Positions 24,969 through 32,449 of a stretch of DNA of 64,000 nt are shown piece after piece. The stretch lies in contig NZ_PIZU01000007.1 of NCBI RefSeq assembly GCF_002838065.1, positions 1 to 64,000 on the forward strand, written 5' to 3'. This DNA comes from Mycobacterium hubeiense. GTDB taxonomy: Bacteria > Actinomycetota > Actinomycetes > Mycobacteriales > Mycobacteriaceae. Every line of letters starts with the position of its first letter. Position 1 is the stretch's first letter. Under the pieces are notes generated by a model, which made no database searches, was not told the origin of the DNA, and saw only the letters and a program-made list of their open reading frames with translations. The position numbers and the translations under genes are program-made.

Positions 24969-25007
24969 CGGTATTGGCATTCTCAGCAGTGGAGAATAGC
25001 ATCTTCA
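24969..25007. promoter_or_regulatory. two candidate operators, GAGAA-type palindromes
   Basis: CGGTATT-GGC-ATTCTCA (24969-24985) has a perfect right half. GGAGAAT-AGC-ATCTTCA (24991-25007) has 6 of 7 left and 5 of 7 right half-site matches. They lie in the 58 bp between the divergent crotonase gene and acyl-CoA synthetase gene. The second one sits where the synthetase ribosome binding site should be. Confidence 0.5.
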
Positions 25008-25009
25008 AG

Positions 25010-26557
25010 GTGCGCCACATCCCGGTTGAGCTGACCAAACGTTACGAGGAAGAGGGCTGGTGGACGCCCGAAACCCTGGGAATGCTGTTGGCCGACGGCC
25101 TGCGCGACAGCCCGGACACCGGCTTCTATGTGCACTCCGCGGTGCGGCCGTTCACGGGGACGTTCCGCGATGTCGAACTGACCGCCCGCCGGCTGGCTGC
25201 GGGACTGCGGGCGCGCGGGGTGCAGCCCGGTGATGTGGTGGCGTTTCAGCTGCCGAACTGGATGGAGGCGGCGGCGACGTTCTGGGCGTCGGCGTTTCTC
25301 GGCGCGGTCGTCGTGCCGATCGTGCACTTCTACGGTCGCAAAGAACTGACCCACATTCTGGCCACCGCGCGGCCGAAAGTGTTCGTCACCGCAACGGAAT
25401 TCGGCCGTATGCGCTTCCAGCCGGACCTCTGTGCGGATGTCCCGATTGTGGCGTTGGTGGACAAGGATTTCCACGATCTGCTCGCCGACGAGCCGATGGC
25501 GGGCACCATTCCGGCCGACCCGGCGAGCCCCGCGTTGATCGCCTTCACCTCGGGGACCACCAGCAATCCCAAGGGCGTCATCCACAGTCATCAGACGTTG
25601 GGGTTCGAAACCCGTCAGCTGCTGGAGAACTATCCGCCCGACCGCGGTCGCCAGCTCACCGCCACGCCCGTCGGACATTTCATCGGCATGCTCGGCGCCT
25701 TCCTCATCCCGGTTCTGGAAGGCGTGCCGATCGATCTGTGCGACGTGTGGGATCCGGGACGGGTGCTCGAGCTCATCGAACGCGACGGGCTGTCGATCGG
25801 GGGCGGCCCGCCGCACTTCGTGACCAGCCTGCTGGATCACCCGAACTGCACGCCAGAACACATGCGCCACTTCACAACCGTGGGACTCGGCGGCTCGACG
25901 GTGCCGGCCGCGGTCACCCGACGGCTCGCGGACATGGGCATCTTCGTGTTCCGGTCATACGGCAGCACCGAGCATCCGTCGATCACCGGCTCGCGTCCCG
26001 ACGCGCCGGAGGACAAGCGGCTCTACACCGACGGTTGCCCGCGCCCGGGCGTCGAGATCAAGTTGAGTGAGGACGGCGAAATCCTTTCGCGCGGACCGGA
26101 TTTGTGCCTCGGCTACACGGACGACGAGCTGACCGCCCGAATGTTCGACGACGACGGCTGGTACCACACCGGCGACGTCGGGATTCTCGACGAGGACGGC
26201 TATCTCACGATCACCGACCGCAAGTCCGACATGATCATCCGCGGCGGCGAGAACATCAGCGCGCTCGAGGTCGAAGAGGTGCTGCTCGCGATGCCCGCGG
26301 TGAGCGAGGCCGTCGTGGTGGCCGCGCCCGACGCGCGGCTCGGTGAGCACGCCGCGGCCGTGCTGCGGGTGAAGCCGGGGCAGACGATGCCGACGCTCGA
26401 CGAGGTGCGCGAGCACTTCGAACGGGCCGGCGTCGCCCGCCAGAAGTGGCCGGAGGAACTTCACCAAGTCCCCGACGGCCAGGACTTTCCGCGCACCGCG
26501 AGCGGCAAGGTGCAGAAGTTTCGCGTGCGGCAGCAGATTGCGGCCCACCACGTATGA
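25010..26557 (+). CDS. acyl-CoA synthetase (AMP-forming, FadD-like)
   Basis: This is a 515-residue ANL-superfamily ligase that should activate a carboxylic acid to acyl-CoA through an acyl-adenylate. Motifs visible are the P-loop-like FTSGTTSNPKG, the YGSTEHP adenine/acyl motif, the YHTGDVGILDEDGYLTITDRKSD hinge, and a terminal lysine in ASGKVQK. Starts at GTG 24989 and GTG 25010 are both in frame; I use 25010 because the earlier one lies within the operator region. The stop codon TGA (26555-26557) is the first three bases of another operator. The substrate could be a sterol-like or branched side-chain acid. Confidence 0.87.
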   Translation: MRHIPVELTKRYEEEGWWTPETLGMLLADGLRDSPDTGFYVHSAVRPFTGTFRDVELTARRLAAGLRARGVQPGDVVAFQLPNWMEAAATFWASAFLGAVVVPIVHFYGRKELTHILATARPKVFVTATEFGRMRFQPDLCADVPIVALVDKDFHDLLADEPMAGTIPADPASPALIAFTSGTTSNPKGVIHSHQTLGFETRQLLENYPPDRGRQLTATPVGHFIGMLGAFLIPVLEGVPIDLCDVWDPGRVLELIERDGLSIGGGPPHFVTSLLDHPNCTPEHMRHFTTVGLGGSTVPAAVTRRLADMGIFVFRSYGSTEHPSITGSRPDAPEDKRLYTDGCPRPGVEIKLSEDGEILSRGPDLCLGYTDDELTARMFDDDGWYHTGDVGILDEDGYLTITDRKSDMIIRGGENISALEVEEVLLAMPAVSEAVVVAAPDARLGEHAAAVLRVKPGQTMPTLDEVREHFERAGVARQKWPEELHQVPDGQDFPRTASGKVQKFRVRQQIAAHHV

Positions 26558-26571
26558 GAATATGATTCTCA
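26555..26571. promoter_or_regulatory. perfect GAGAA-type operator palindrome
   Basis: TGAGAAT-ATG-ATTCTCA is a perfect 7+7 palindrome with a 3-nt centre, the best copy of the motif in the window. It begins in the stop codon of the preceding synthetase and ends 22 bp before the amidohydrolase ATG. The amidohydrolase-fadD pair can therefore be controlled separately. Confidence 0.65.
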
Positions 26572-26592
26572 AGAACCGAAAAGGAGCATTCC

Positions 26593-27783
26593 ATGGGGCA
26601 ACTGTCACATCGGGTCGACATTCCGTTTCCGCTGTTCGACGCCGACAACCATCTCTATGAGCCGCCGGAGGCGATGACCAAGTACCTGCCCAAGGAGTAC
26701 AAGGACATCGTCCAGTACGTCGAGGTCAACGGCCGCACCAAGATCGCGATCAAGGGTCAGATCAGCAACTACATCCCGAACCCCACGTTCTCGGTGGTCG
26801 CCAAGCCGGGCGCGTGGGAGGAGTACTTCAAGTTCGGCAACCCCGAGGGCAAGAGCAAGCGCGAGTTGTTCGGTGAGCCGATGCGCGCCATCCCGGCGTT
26901 CTTCGAGCCCGAACCACGCATCGCGGTGATGGACGAGCTCGGCGTCGACCGCAGCCTGATGTTCCCGACGCTGGCCAGCCTGATCGAGGAGCGGCTGCGC
27001 GACGATCCGGTCGCCATCCACGTGCTCATCCATGCACTCAACGAGTGGCTGCACGAGGTGTGGGGCTTTAACTACAAGAACCGCATCTTCACCACCCCGG
27101 TGATCACGCTGCCGATCGTCGAGAAGGCCATCGAGGAACTGGAGTGGGCGGTCAAGCGCGGTGCCCGCGCGATCCTCATCCGCCCGGCGCCGGTGCCCGG
27201 CTTCCGCGGCCCGCGGTCGTTCGCGCTGCCCGAGTTCGACCCGTTCTGGGAGCGCGTCGTCGAGTACGACGTGTTCGTCGGGATGCACTCCTCCGACAGC
27301 GGGTACTCGCGCTACACGTCCGAATGGGATGGCGAAGCCCAAGAGATGCTGCCGTTCCAGACCAACGCCATGTCGATCCTCAACGAGTGGCGGCCGATTC
27401 AGGACGCGGTGGCCTCGTGGGTCATCCACGGCGCGCTGTTCCGGCACCCGAAGCTGAAGGTCGGGATCGTCGAGGCGGGCTCCAAGTGGATGTTCCCGCT
27501 GCTGGACTCGATGGCCGAGGTGTACAAGAAGGCGCCCGAAGCCTTCCTCGGCAACCCGATCGAGGAGATCAAGAACCGCATCTACGTCAGCCCGTTCTAC
27601 GAGGAGGGCATCGACGACCTGATCAACCTGATCGGCGTGGACCAGGTGCTCTATGGCTCCGACTGGCCGCACCCGGAGGGGCTGGCAGAGCCCACCCACT
27701 ATGTGACGGCTCTCGAGCACCTGCCCGTCGAGGATCAGGCGAAGATCATGGGTGGCAACCTGGGTCGCCTCGTCACGGTGTGA
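26593..27783 (+). CDS. amidohydrolase-2 family metal-dependent hydrolase
   Basis: This is a 396-residue protein of the Amidohydro_2 (TIM-barrel, metal-dependent) family. The N-terminal metal motif DADNH is at 16-20, further metal-binding candidates are in VGMHSSDSG, and the C-terminal aspartate is in YGSDWPHPEG. Relatives include decarboxylases and C-C bond hydrolases of aromatic or ring-cleavage pathways, and many uncharacterised actinobacterial enzymes found next to fadD and P450 genes. A ring- or chain-cleaving step is a reasonable guess. AAAGGAG precedes the ATG at 26593. Its stop overlaps the next gene (GTGA, 27780-27783), so the two are coupled. Confidence 0.85.
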   Translation: MGQLSHRVDIPFPLFDADNHLYEPPEAMTKYLPKEYKDIVQYVEVNGRTKIAIKGQISNYIPNPTFSVVAKPGAWEEYFKFGNPEGKSKRELFGEPMRAIPAFFEPEPRIAVMDELGVDRSLMFPTLASLIEERLRDDPVAIHVLIHALNEWLHEVWGFNYKNRIFTTPVITLPIVEKAIEELEWAVKRGARAILIRPAPVPGFRGPRSFALPEFDPFWERVVEYDVFVGMHSSDSGYSRYTSEWDGEAQEMLPFQTNAMSILNEWRPIQDAVASWVIHGALFRHPKLKVGIVEAGSKWMFPLLDSMAEVYKKAPEAFLGNPIEEIKNRIYVSPFYEEGIDDLINLIGVDQVLYGSDWPHPEGLAEPTHYVTALEHLPVEDQAKIMGGNLGRLVTV

Positions 27784-29234
27784 CGTACGTTCCGAAGTGG
27801 CAGACCATCCCCGAGATGGTCTTGAGCGCAGCGGACCGATTCGGCGATGCCGAAGCGCTTGTCGACGGTCCGCTGCGCCTCAGCTTCACCGAACTCGTCG
27901 ACCGAATTCGCGTGGCGGCAGGCGCGTTTCATGGGCTGGGTGTGGAAAAGGGTGACCGGGTAGCGATCTGGGCGCCCAACTCCGCGGAGTGGGTGATCGC
28001 CGCGTTCGGTCTGCTCACCGCGGGCGGGGTGCTGGTGCCGGTCAACACCAGGTTTAAAACCGACGAGGCCGGTGACATCATCCGCCGCAGCGGGGCCAAG
28101 GCCGTGATGGTCCAAAAGGGTTTTCTCGGGCAGGATTTCGAGGTTCCCGCGGGCATCCCCGCGATCGACCTGCGCTCGGAATTCCTGTCCGACGCGCAAC
28201 CGTACGAGGCCCGCGAGATCAAGGGCACCGACATCGCCGACATCATCTTCACCTCGGGCACCACTGGGCGGTCCAAGGGCGTGATGATGAACCACACGCA
28301 GACGCTGCGCCTGTACGAGGAGTGGTGCGAGCTGTGTGATCTGCGCCAAGGTGACCGCTACCTGATCGTCAACCCGTTCTTTCACACCTTCGGCTACAAA
28401 GCCGGCTGCATCGCGTCACTGATCCGCGGGGCGACCATCCTGCCGGTCCCGGTGTTCGACCTCGACACCGTCGTGGAACTCATTGAGCGCGAACGCATCA
28501 CGATGCTGCCGGGGCCTCCGACGCTGTATCACTCGCTGTTGTCGGTGCCCGACAAATCGAAACTGTCGACGCTGCGGGCCGGGGTCACGGGTGCTGCGGA
28601 CATCCCGGTGGAGCTCATCCGCAGGGTGCACGACGAGTTGCCGTTCCAGACCGTCATGACCGGATACGGGCTCACCGAAGCGGGCACTGCCACGCTGTCG
28701 CGGCCCGGCGACTCGTTCGAAGACATCGCGACCACCGTCGGAACCCCGTGCGACGGCGTCGAGGTGCGCATCGCCGACGACGGCGAGGTGCTGGTCCGCG
28801 GCTACAGCGTCATGCAGGGCTATTTCGACGATCCGGTCGCCACCGCCGAGGCGATCGATTCCGACGGCTGGCTGCACACCGGCGATCTCGGCAGCCTCGA
28901 CGACGCCGGCCGGTTGCGCATCGTCGGGCGTAAGAAGGACATGTTCATCGTCGGCGGCTTCAATGCGTACCCGGCGGAGATCGAGGGCTTCCTCTTGGAG
29001 CATCCCGCCGTGGCACAGGCCGCGGTGATCGGCGTACCGGACGATCGACTGGGCCAGGTGGGCAAGGCGTTCGTCGTGCGCAAGCAGGATGCCGACGCCC
29101 TCACGGCCGACGAACTGATCGCGTGGTGCCGCGAACGGATGGCCGGTTTCAAGGTTCCGCGGTTCGTCGAGTTTCTCGACGAGTTACCGTTGAACGCCAC
29201 CGGCAAGGTGATGAAGGACCAACTGGGAAAGTAG
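27780..29234 (+). CDS. acyl-CoA synthetase (AMP-forming, FadD3-like)
   Basis: This is a 484-residue ANL-superfamily ligase with FTSGTTGRSKG, YGLTEAG, the hinge LHTGDLGSLDDAGRLRIVGRKKD and the catalytic lysine in ATGKVMK. Compared with the synthetase at 25010-26557 it has a more typical FadD sequence and resembles the FadD3 type that activates propionate-bearing ring remnants of sterols. This is an impression from sequence style only. The GTG at 27780 overlaps the amidohydrolase stop by 4 nt; the much longer frame upstream is a shadow of that gene. A weak hairpin (29234-29241 with 29249-29256) follows the stop. Confidence 0.88.
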   Translation: MTYVPKWQTIPEMVLSAADRFGDAEALVDGPLRLSFTELVDRIRVAAGAFHGLGVEKGDRVAIWAPNSAEWVIAAFGLLTAGGVLVPVNTRFKTDEAGDIIRRSGAKAVMVQKGFLGQDFEVPAGIPAIDLRSEFLSDAQPYEAREIKGTDIADIIFTSGTTGRSKGVMMNHTQTLRLYEEWCELCDLRQGDRYLIVNPFFHTFGYKAGCIASLIRGATILPVPVFDLDTVVELIERERITMLPGPPTLYHSLLSVPDKSKLSTLRAGVTGAADIPVELIRRVHDELPFQTVMTGYGLTEAGTATLSRPGDSFEDIATTVGTPCDGVEVRIADDGEVLVRGYSVMQGYFDDPVATAEAIDSDGWLHTGDLGSLDDAGRLRIVGRKKDMFIVGGFNAYPAEIEGFLLEHPAVAQAAVIGVPDDRLGQVGKAFVVRKQDADALTADELIAWCRERMAGFKVPRFVEFLDELPLNATGKVMKDQLGK

Positions 29235-29337
29235 CTGCGCTGAGCGCTAGCACAGCACGTAAATAGCATTTCCGCAGGAAAACCGGCCTTTTGTCACCGT
29301 CTGGCGATACTGTATCGTCGATGCCATACTCAAAAAT

Positions 29338-29370
29338 GGATAATGACATTCTCATTGAGCACAGTGCTTA
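29338..29370. promoter_or_regulatory. two candidate operators before the Mce-associated genes
   Basis: GGATAAT-GAC-ATTCTCA (29338-29354) matches the GAGAA-type consensus with a perfect right half and 5 of 7 in the left. Directly after it, TGAGCA-CAG-TGCTTA (29356-29370) has the same half-sites as the P450/tetR palindrome (TGAGCA-TC-TGCTTA), with the centre one base longer. A direct repeat of TGCTTAAC follows (29365-29372 and 29377-29384). Confidence 0.5.
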
Positions 29371-29400
29371 ACGGACTGCTTAACAGACAAGGAGGTCGCC

Positions 29401-30240
29401 GTGCCGTCTTTCAGGCGCCGCGGGTCGGTGGTCGACGCTGACCGTGTCGATCAACCGCCGCAGGACCCTGAGCAGGGGGCGGATGCGGCTGATGCTCTGG
29501 CTCTGGCCGAGCAAGCCGAAGCGGAGGCCGCCGAGGCCGAGGCCAAGGCAGCCGCTGCCCGGGCCAGGGCCCGCGCGATCCGGCTGCGCCAGCAGGCCGA
29601 GGCCGATAAGCCCAACGGCGCTGCTGTCGAAGTCACCGACACCGACGAGGACGCGAGCGCCGAAGGCACCGACGTCACCGAAGCGACTGAAGCCACTGAA
29701 GCGACTGAAGCCACTGAAGCCACGCCGGCCAAGGCGCGTCGGCTTCGGTTGCCCCGGCCGAACTGGAAGAAGGTCGGCGTCAGCCTTGCGGCCCTCGGCA
29801 CCGTCGCACTTCTGGCCGTCAGCGGCTACATGATCTGGCATCACCGGCAGGTGGCGCAGGAGCAGCAACGCATCGCGGAATTCGCCGCAGCGGGGCGCCA
29901 GAGCGTGGTCACGCTGATGTCGCTGGACTTCAACCGGGCCAAAGAAGATGTGCAGCGCATCATCGACAATTCGACGGGCGATTTCAAAGAGGAGTTCGCG
30001 GCGCAGGCCGAGGACTTCATCAAGGTGGCCCAGGAATCCAAGGTGGTCACCGACGTCAACGTGACGGCCACCGGTGTTGAGTCGATGACGGACAATTCGG
30101 CGGTTGTGCTGGTTTCGGCCAACTCCCGCGTCACCAATTCGGCCGGCGCCAAACAGGAACCGCGTACCTGGCGGCTAAGTGTTCACCTGCAACGCGATGG
30201 CGACCAGATCAAGATGTCGAAAGTCGAGTTCGTACCGTGA
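29401..30240 (+). CDS. Mce-associated membrane protein (Mas)
   Basis: This is a 279-residue single-pass membrane protein. Residues 33-70 are a long Ala/Glu/Arg-rich helix likely to form a coiled coil in the cytoplasm. Residues 93-109 are Thr-Glu-Ala repeats, 126-146 are the membrane span, and the C-terminal domain (about 150-279) has the NTF2-like Mce-associated fold seen in proteins encoded after mce operons. Such proteins are thought to stabilise or regulate Mce transporters. The GTG at 29401 has GGAGG 5 nt upstream. It has its own promoter region with two candidate operators, and overlaps the next gene by 4 nt. Confidence 0.85.
   Translation: MPSFRRRGSVVDADRVDQPPQDPEQGADAADALALAEQAEAEAAEAEAKAAAARARARAIRLRQQAEADKPNGAAVEVTDTDEDASAEGTDVTEATEATEATEATEATPAKARRLRLPRPNWKKVGVSLAALGTVALLAVSGYMIWHHRQVAQEQQRIAEFAAAGRQSVVTLMSLDFNRAKEDVQRIIDNSTGDFKEEFAAQAEDFIKVAQESKVVTDVNVTATGVESMTDNSAVVLVSANSRVTNSAGAKQEPRTWRLSVHLQRDGDQIKMSKVEFVP
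29680..29715 (+). repeat. 18-bp tandem duplication within the Mas coding region
   Basis: Two perfect copies of an 18-bp unit (29680-29697 and 29698-29715) encode Glu-Ala-Thr repeats, and a further partial unit follows. It lies in the low-complexity linker before the membrane span. Length variation between strains would be expected. Confidence 0.8.
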
Positions 30241-30833
30241 CCACCGATGACAACAACACCGACATGGTGGACGCCGAAGCGCCGCCCATAGAAGCCGAAG
30301 CGCAGGCCGAGTCGCGCGGCAGCGTACTGCGCCGCTCGCTGCGTGCGGCGCGCGCCAACGTGGGCGTGATCGTGGTGGTGCTGGCGCTCTTCGCCTCGGC
30401 GGGCGTGGCGGCCTGGCTGTACACCAACCAATACCGCCCGGATCAACAGCGGAACTCCGACGCGCGCCAAGTCGCACTCGACGCCGCTAAATCCGGCACC
30501 ATCGCGCTGTTGTCCTACTCGCCGGAAAAGCTCGAGCAGGACTTCGCGGCGGCCAAATCGCATTTAACAGGCGACTTCCTTTCGTACTACACGCAATTCA
30601 CCGAACAGATCGTCACCCCGGCGGCCAAAGAGAAATCCGTCAAGACGGCCGCGTCGGTCATCCGGGCCGCAGTCATCGATCTGCAGCCGGATTCGGCGGA
30701 CGTGCTCGTGTTCATCAACCAGACGACGACAAGCAAGGAGAACCCGGACGGGGCCTTCGCGGCCAGCAGCGTCAAGGTCGGCTTGAAGAAGATCGACGGC
30801 AGCTGGCTCATCTCCGCATTCGACCCGGTGTAG
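30237..30833 (+). CDS. Mce-associated membrane protein (second)
   Basis: This is a 198-residue single-pass membrane protein with an acidic N-terminus (about 1-25), a membrane span at about 40-60 (VGVIVVVLALFASAGVAAWLY) and a soluble C-terminal domain of the Mce-associated type. It is similar in plan to the preceding protein, including the ending ISAFDPV. The GTG at 30237 overlaps the preceding stop. The pair matches the twin Mas genes usually found downstream of mceF. Here they are about 11 kb away, separated by catabolic genes. Confidence 0.85.
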   Translation: MTTDDNNTDMVDAEAPPIEAEAQAESRGSVLRRSLRAARANVGVIVVVLALFASAGVAAWLYTNQYRPDQQRNSDARQVALDAAKSGTIALLSYSPEKLEQDFAAAKSHLTGDFLSYYTQFTEQIVTPAAKEKSVKTAASVIRAAVIDLQPDSADVLVFINQTTTSKENPDGAFAASSVKVGLKKIDGSWLISAFDPV

Positions 30834-30852
30834 CACCGGCGCGAGTCCCCTC

Positions 30853-31527
30853 ATGTCGCCAACCGAAATCGCGGCGATCGTGCCGTTGCCGGGCACGCTG
30901 GCGCGCGCGGCCGTCGTTACGCCGCTGGCCGGCGAGGCGGCGCTGGCCCGGGTGGTGGCATCACTGGCCGGCGCCGCACAACACATCGTCGTCTCGAGCG
31001 CCGACGCGTTGATCGACGACGCCCGCGAATGCCTGGCGGCCCATGGCTTGTCCGCGGAGGATGTGGTGGCCGGCGGTGACACCCGCATGCGATGCGTGGC
31101 GGCAGGACTGGAATACCTTGTCGGCCAGCCGATCCCGCCGCGCTATGTGCTCATCCACGACGTGCGGCGACCGTTGGCATCGGCGGGGCTGCGGGACAGG
31201 GTGATCGAGGGTCTGCGGACCGGTGGCACTGCGGTGCTGCCGGCGCTGCCAGTCACCGACAGCGTGAAAACCGTCGACGAGCACGGCGCGATCACGGCAA
31301 CCGTGGATCGCGAGGCCTTGCGTACGATGCAATACCCGCGGGGCTTCACCCTCGATCGGTTGGCCCAACTGGTCGCGCGTTGCAGTAGCGAGGATTTCGA
31401 CGAACTGGCCGAATCCCTCGACGCCGGCGCGGGTCTGACCCTGGTGGACGGCGACGCGGACGCCTTCGCCGCAGAACTGCCGCGTGACACGGATTACGTC
31501 GAGGCGATCATCGCGTGCCGCCGCTGA
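30853..31527 (+). CDS. IspD-like protein lacking the nucleotide-binding motif
   Basis: This is a 224-residue protein with the overall plan of 2-C-methyl-D-erythritol 4-phosphate cytidylyltransferase: HDVRRPL for the HDAARP motif, VTDSVKTVDEHGAI, and a MQYPRGF segment in place of the usual QTPQ(A/G)F. The N-terminal LAAGxGxRxG-K motif that binds CTP is replaced by VPLPGTLARAAVVTPLAG. It is therefore unlikely to be a normal cytidylyltransferase and may be a degenerate paralogue or a non-catalytic partner. The ATG at 30853 lies 19 nt after the second Mas gene, so it may be in that operon. It overlaps a canonical IspD-family gene on the other strand by 20 bp. Confidence 0.75.
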   Translation: MSPTEIAAIVPLPGTLARAAVVTPLAGEAALARVVASLAGAAQHIVVSSADALIDDARECLAAHGLSAEDVVAGGDTRMRCVAAGLEYLVGQPIPPRYVLIHDVRRPLASAGLRDRVIEGLRTGGTAVLPALPVTDSVKTVDEHGAITATVDREALRTMQYPRGFTLDRLAQLVARCSSEDFDELAESLDAGAGLTLVDGDADAFAAELPRDTDYVEAIIACRR

Positions 31528-32218
31528 GCAGATGTCCGGCGACCGCGATGTCCTGCGCGTAGGTCACTTTCAGGTTGTGTTCGGCGCCGGGGAACGTCCG
31601 TACCTCGAGATCGGTGAATCGTTCGACGCATGACGCAGTGTCGGTGCCTTCGAAGCCCGCGTCGTCCGCTTTTCGGTAGGCCTCGAGCAGCGGGAGTGCG
31701 CGGAACGCCTGCGGTGTCTGCACCCGCACCAATCTGCCTGGCAGGGCATTGATTTCGCCGGATTCGGTCAGCCGCACCACGTCCGCCGCCACCACCGCGG
31801 GTACCGCGCCGCCGCGTTCACGAGCCACCGACAGCGCGGTGCGGATCATTGCCGGCCCGGCCAACGGCCGCGCCGCATCGTGGATGAGCACCGCATCGAC
31901 CGCACCCGACTCGATGTCGGTGGCCAAGTAGGTCAGCACGTTGAACTCTGAGCCGTGCCGGGTCTCGCCGCCTTCGACGAACTCCACCGTCGCATCGGGA
32001 AGTTCGTCGTGCACGGTGCGTTCGGCCAGCTCCCGCTCGCCGCGCCGAAACACCAGCACCGTGCGCGTCACCTCGGCTACGTGCAGCATCGCGTCCAGCG
32101 ACCACGACACCATGCTTCGGCCCGCCAGCGGCAGGTAGGCCTTGTTGCCGTCCACGCCGACACGCGTGCCCATGCCCGCGGCCAAGACGACGCCGACGGC
32201 CCCGGACGGCTTGTTCAT
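31508..32218 (-). CDS. IspD-family cytidylyltransferase
   Basis: This is a 236-residue IspD-type nucleotidyltransferase with an intact CTP-binding opening (LAAGMGTRVG at about 13-22 and the following Lys in GNKAYLPLAG), HDAARPL, and VQTPQAF. The core reaction of the family is CDP-ME synthesis in the non-mevalonate isoprenoid pathway. In mycobacteria the housekeeping ispD is normally next to ispF, which is not seen here, so this is probably a paralogue with a different sugar- or polyol-phosphate substrate. I therefore give no symbol. It converges on the degenerate IspD-like gene. Confidence 0.82.
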   Translation of the reverse strand: MNKPSGAVGVVLAAGMGTRVGVDGNKAYLPLAGRSMVSWSLDAMLHVAEVTRTVLVFRRGERELAERTVHDELPDATVEFVEGGETRHGSEFNVLTYLATDIESGAVDAVLIHDAARPLAGPAMIRTALSVARERGGAVPAVVAADVVRLTESGEINALPGRLVRVQTPQAFRALPLLEAYRKADDAGFEGTDTASCVERFTDLEVRTFPGAEHNLKVTYAQDIAVAGHLLSGGTR

Positions 32219-32266
32219 ACGGCTATTTTGCAGCAGGCGATGCCGCTGCCCGCGAGGTTCGGTCGG

Positions 32267-32383
32267 TCAGTCTTCGGCGTGGCGGTTGTAGTCCCAGCGC
32301 TCCAGCCGCACCTGCAAGTCATGCAGGCCCAGTGCGGCGAGCGGTGCGCCGACGGACAGGCAGATCAGCAGTAGGGCGTTCAT
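32267..32383 (-). CDS. 38-residue small membrane protein
   Basis: This is a very short ORF encoding a hydrophobic N-terminal helix (MNALLLICLSVGAPLAALGL) followed by a charged amphipathic tail (RLERWDYNRHAED). The ATG at 32383 has GAGAGAA a few bases upstream. The composition is not that of a random frame. It is a single-pass micro-protein of unknown function. It lies 48 bp upstream of, and in the same direction as, the IspD-family gene. Confidence 0.6.
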   Translation of the reverse strand: MNALLLICLSVGAPLAALGLHDLQVRLERWDYNRHAED

Positions 32384-32449
32384 CGTTCTCTCGCGTCGTT
32401 TGTCGTTTTTCGTACGGTACCGAGCGTATGGGCGACACCGTGGGATCGA

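Noticed and set aside
27144..27779. 212-codon N-terminal extension of the fadD at 27780
   Set aside because: It overlaps the whole 3' half of the amidohydrolase gene and is Arg-rich shadow sequence; the GTGA overlap start at 27780 gives a normal FadD N-terminus.
3747..29400. KstR-type operators (AGAAC-N2-GTTCT) in the catabolic locus
   Set aside because: No promoter region here has this short-centred motif; the recurring sites have a 3-nt centre and GAGAAT half-sites, so I treat them as a different operator.
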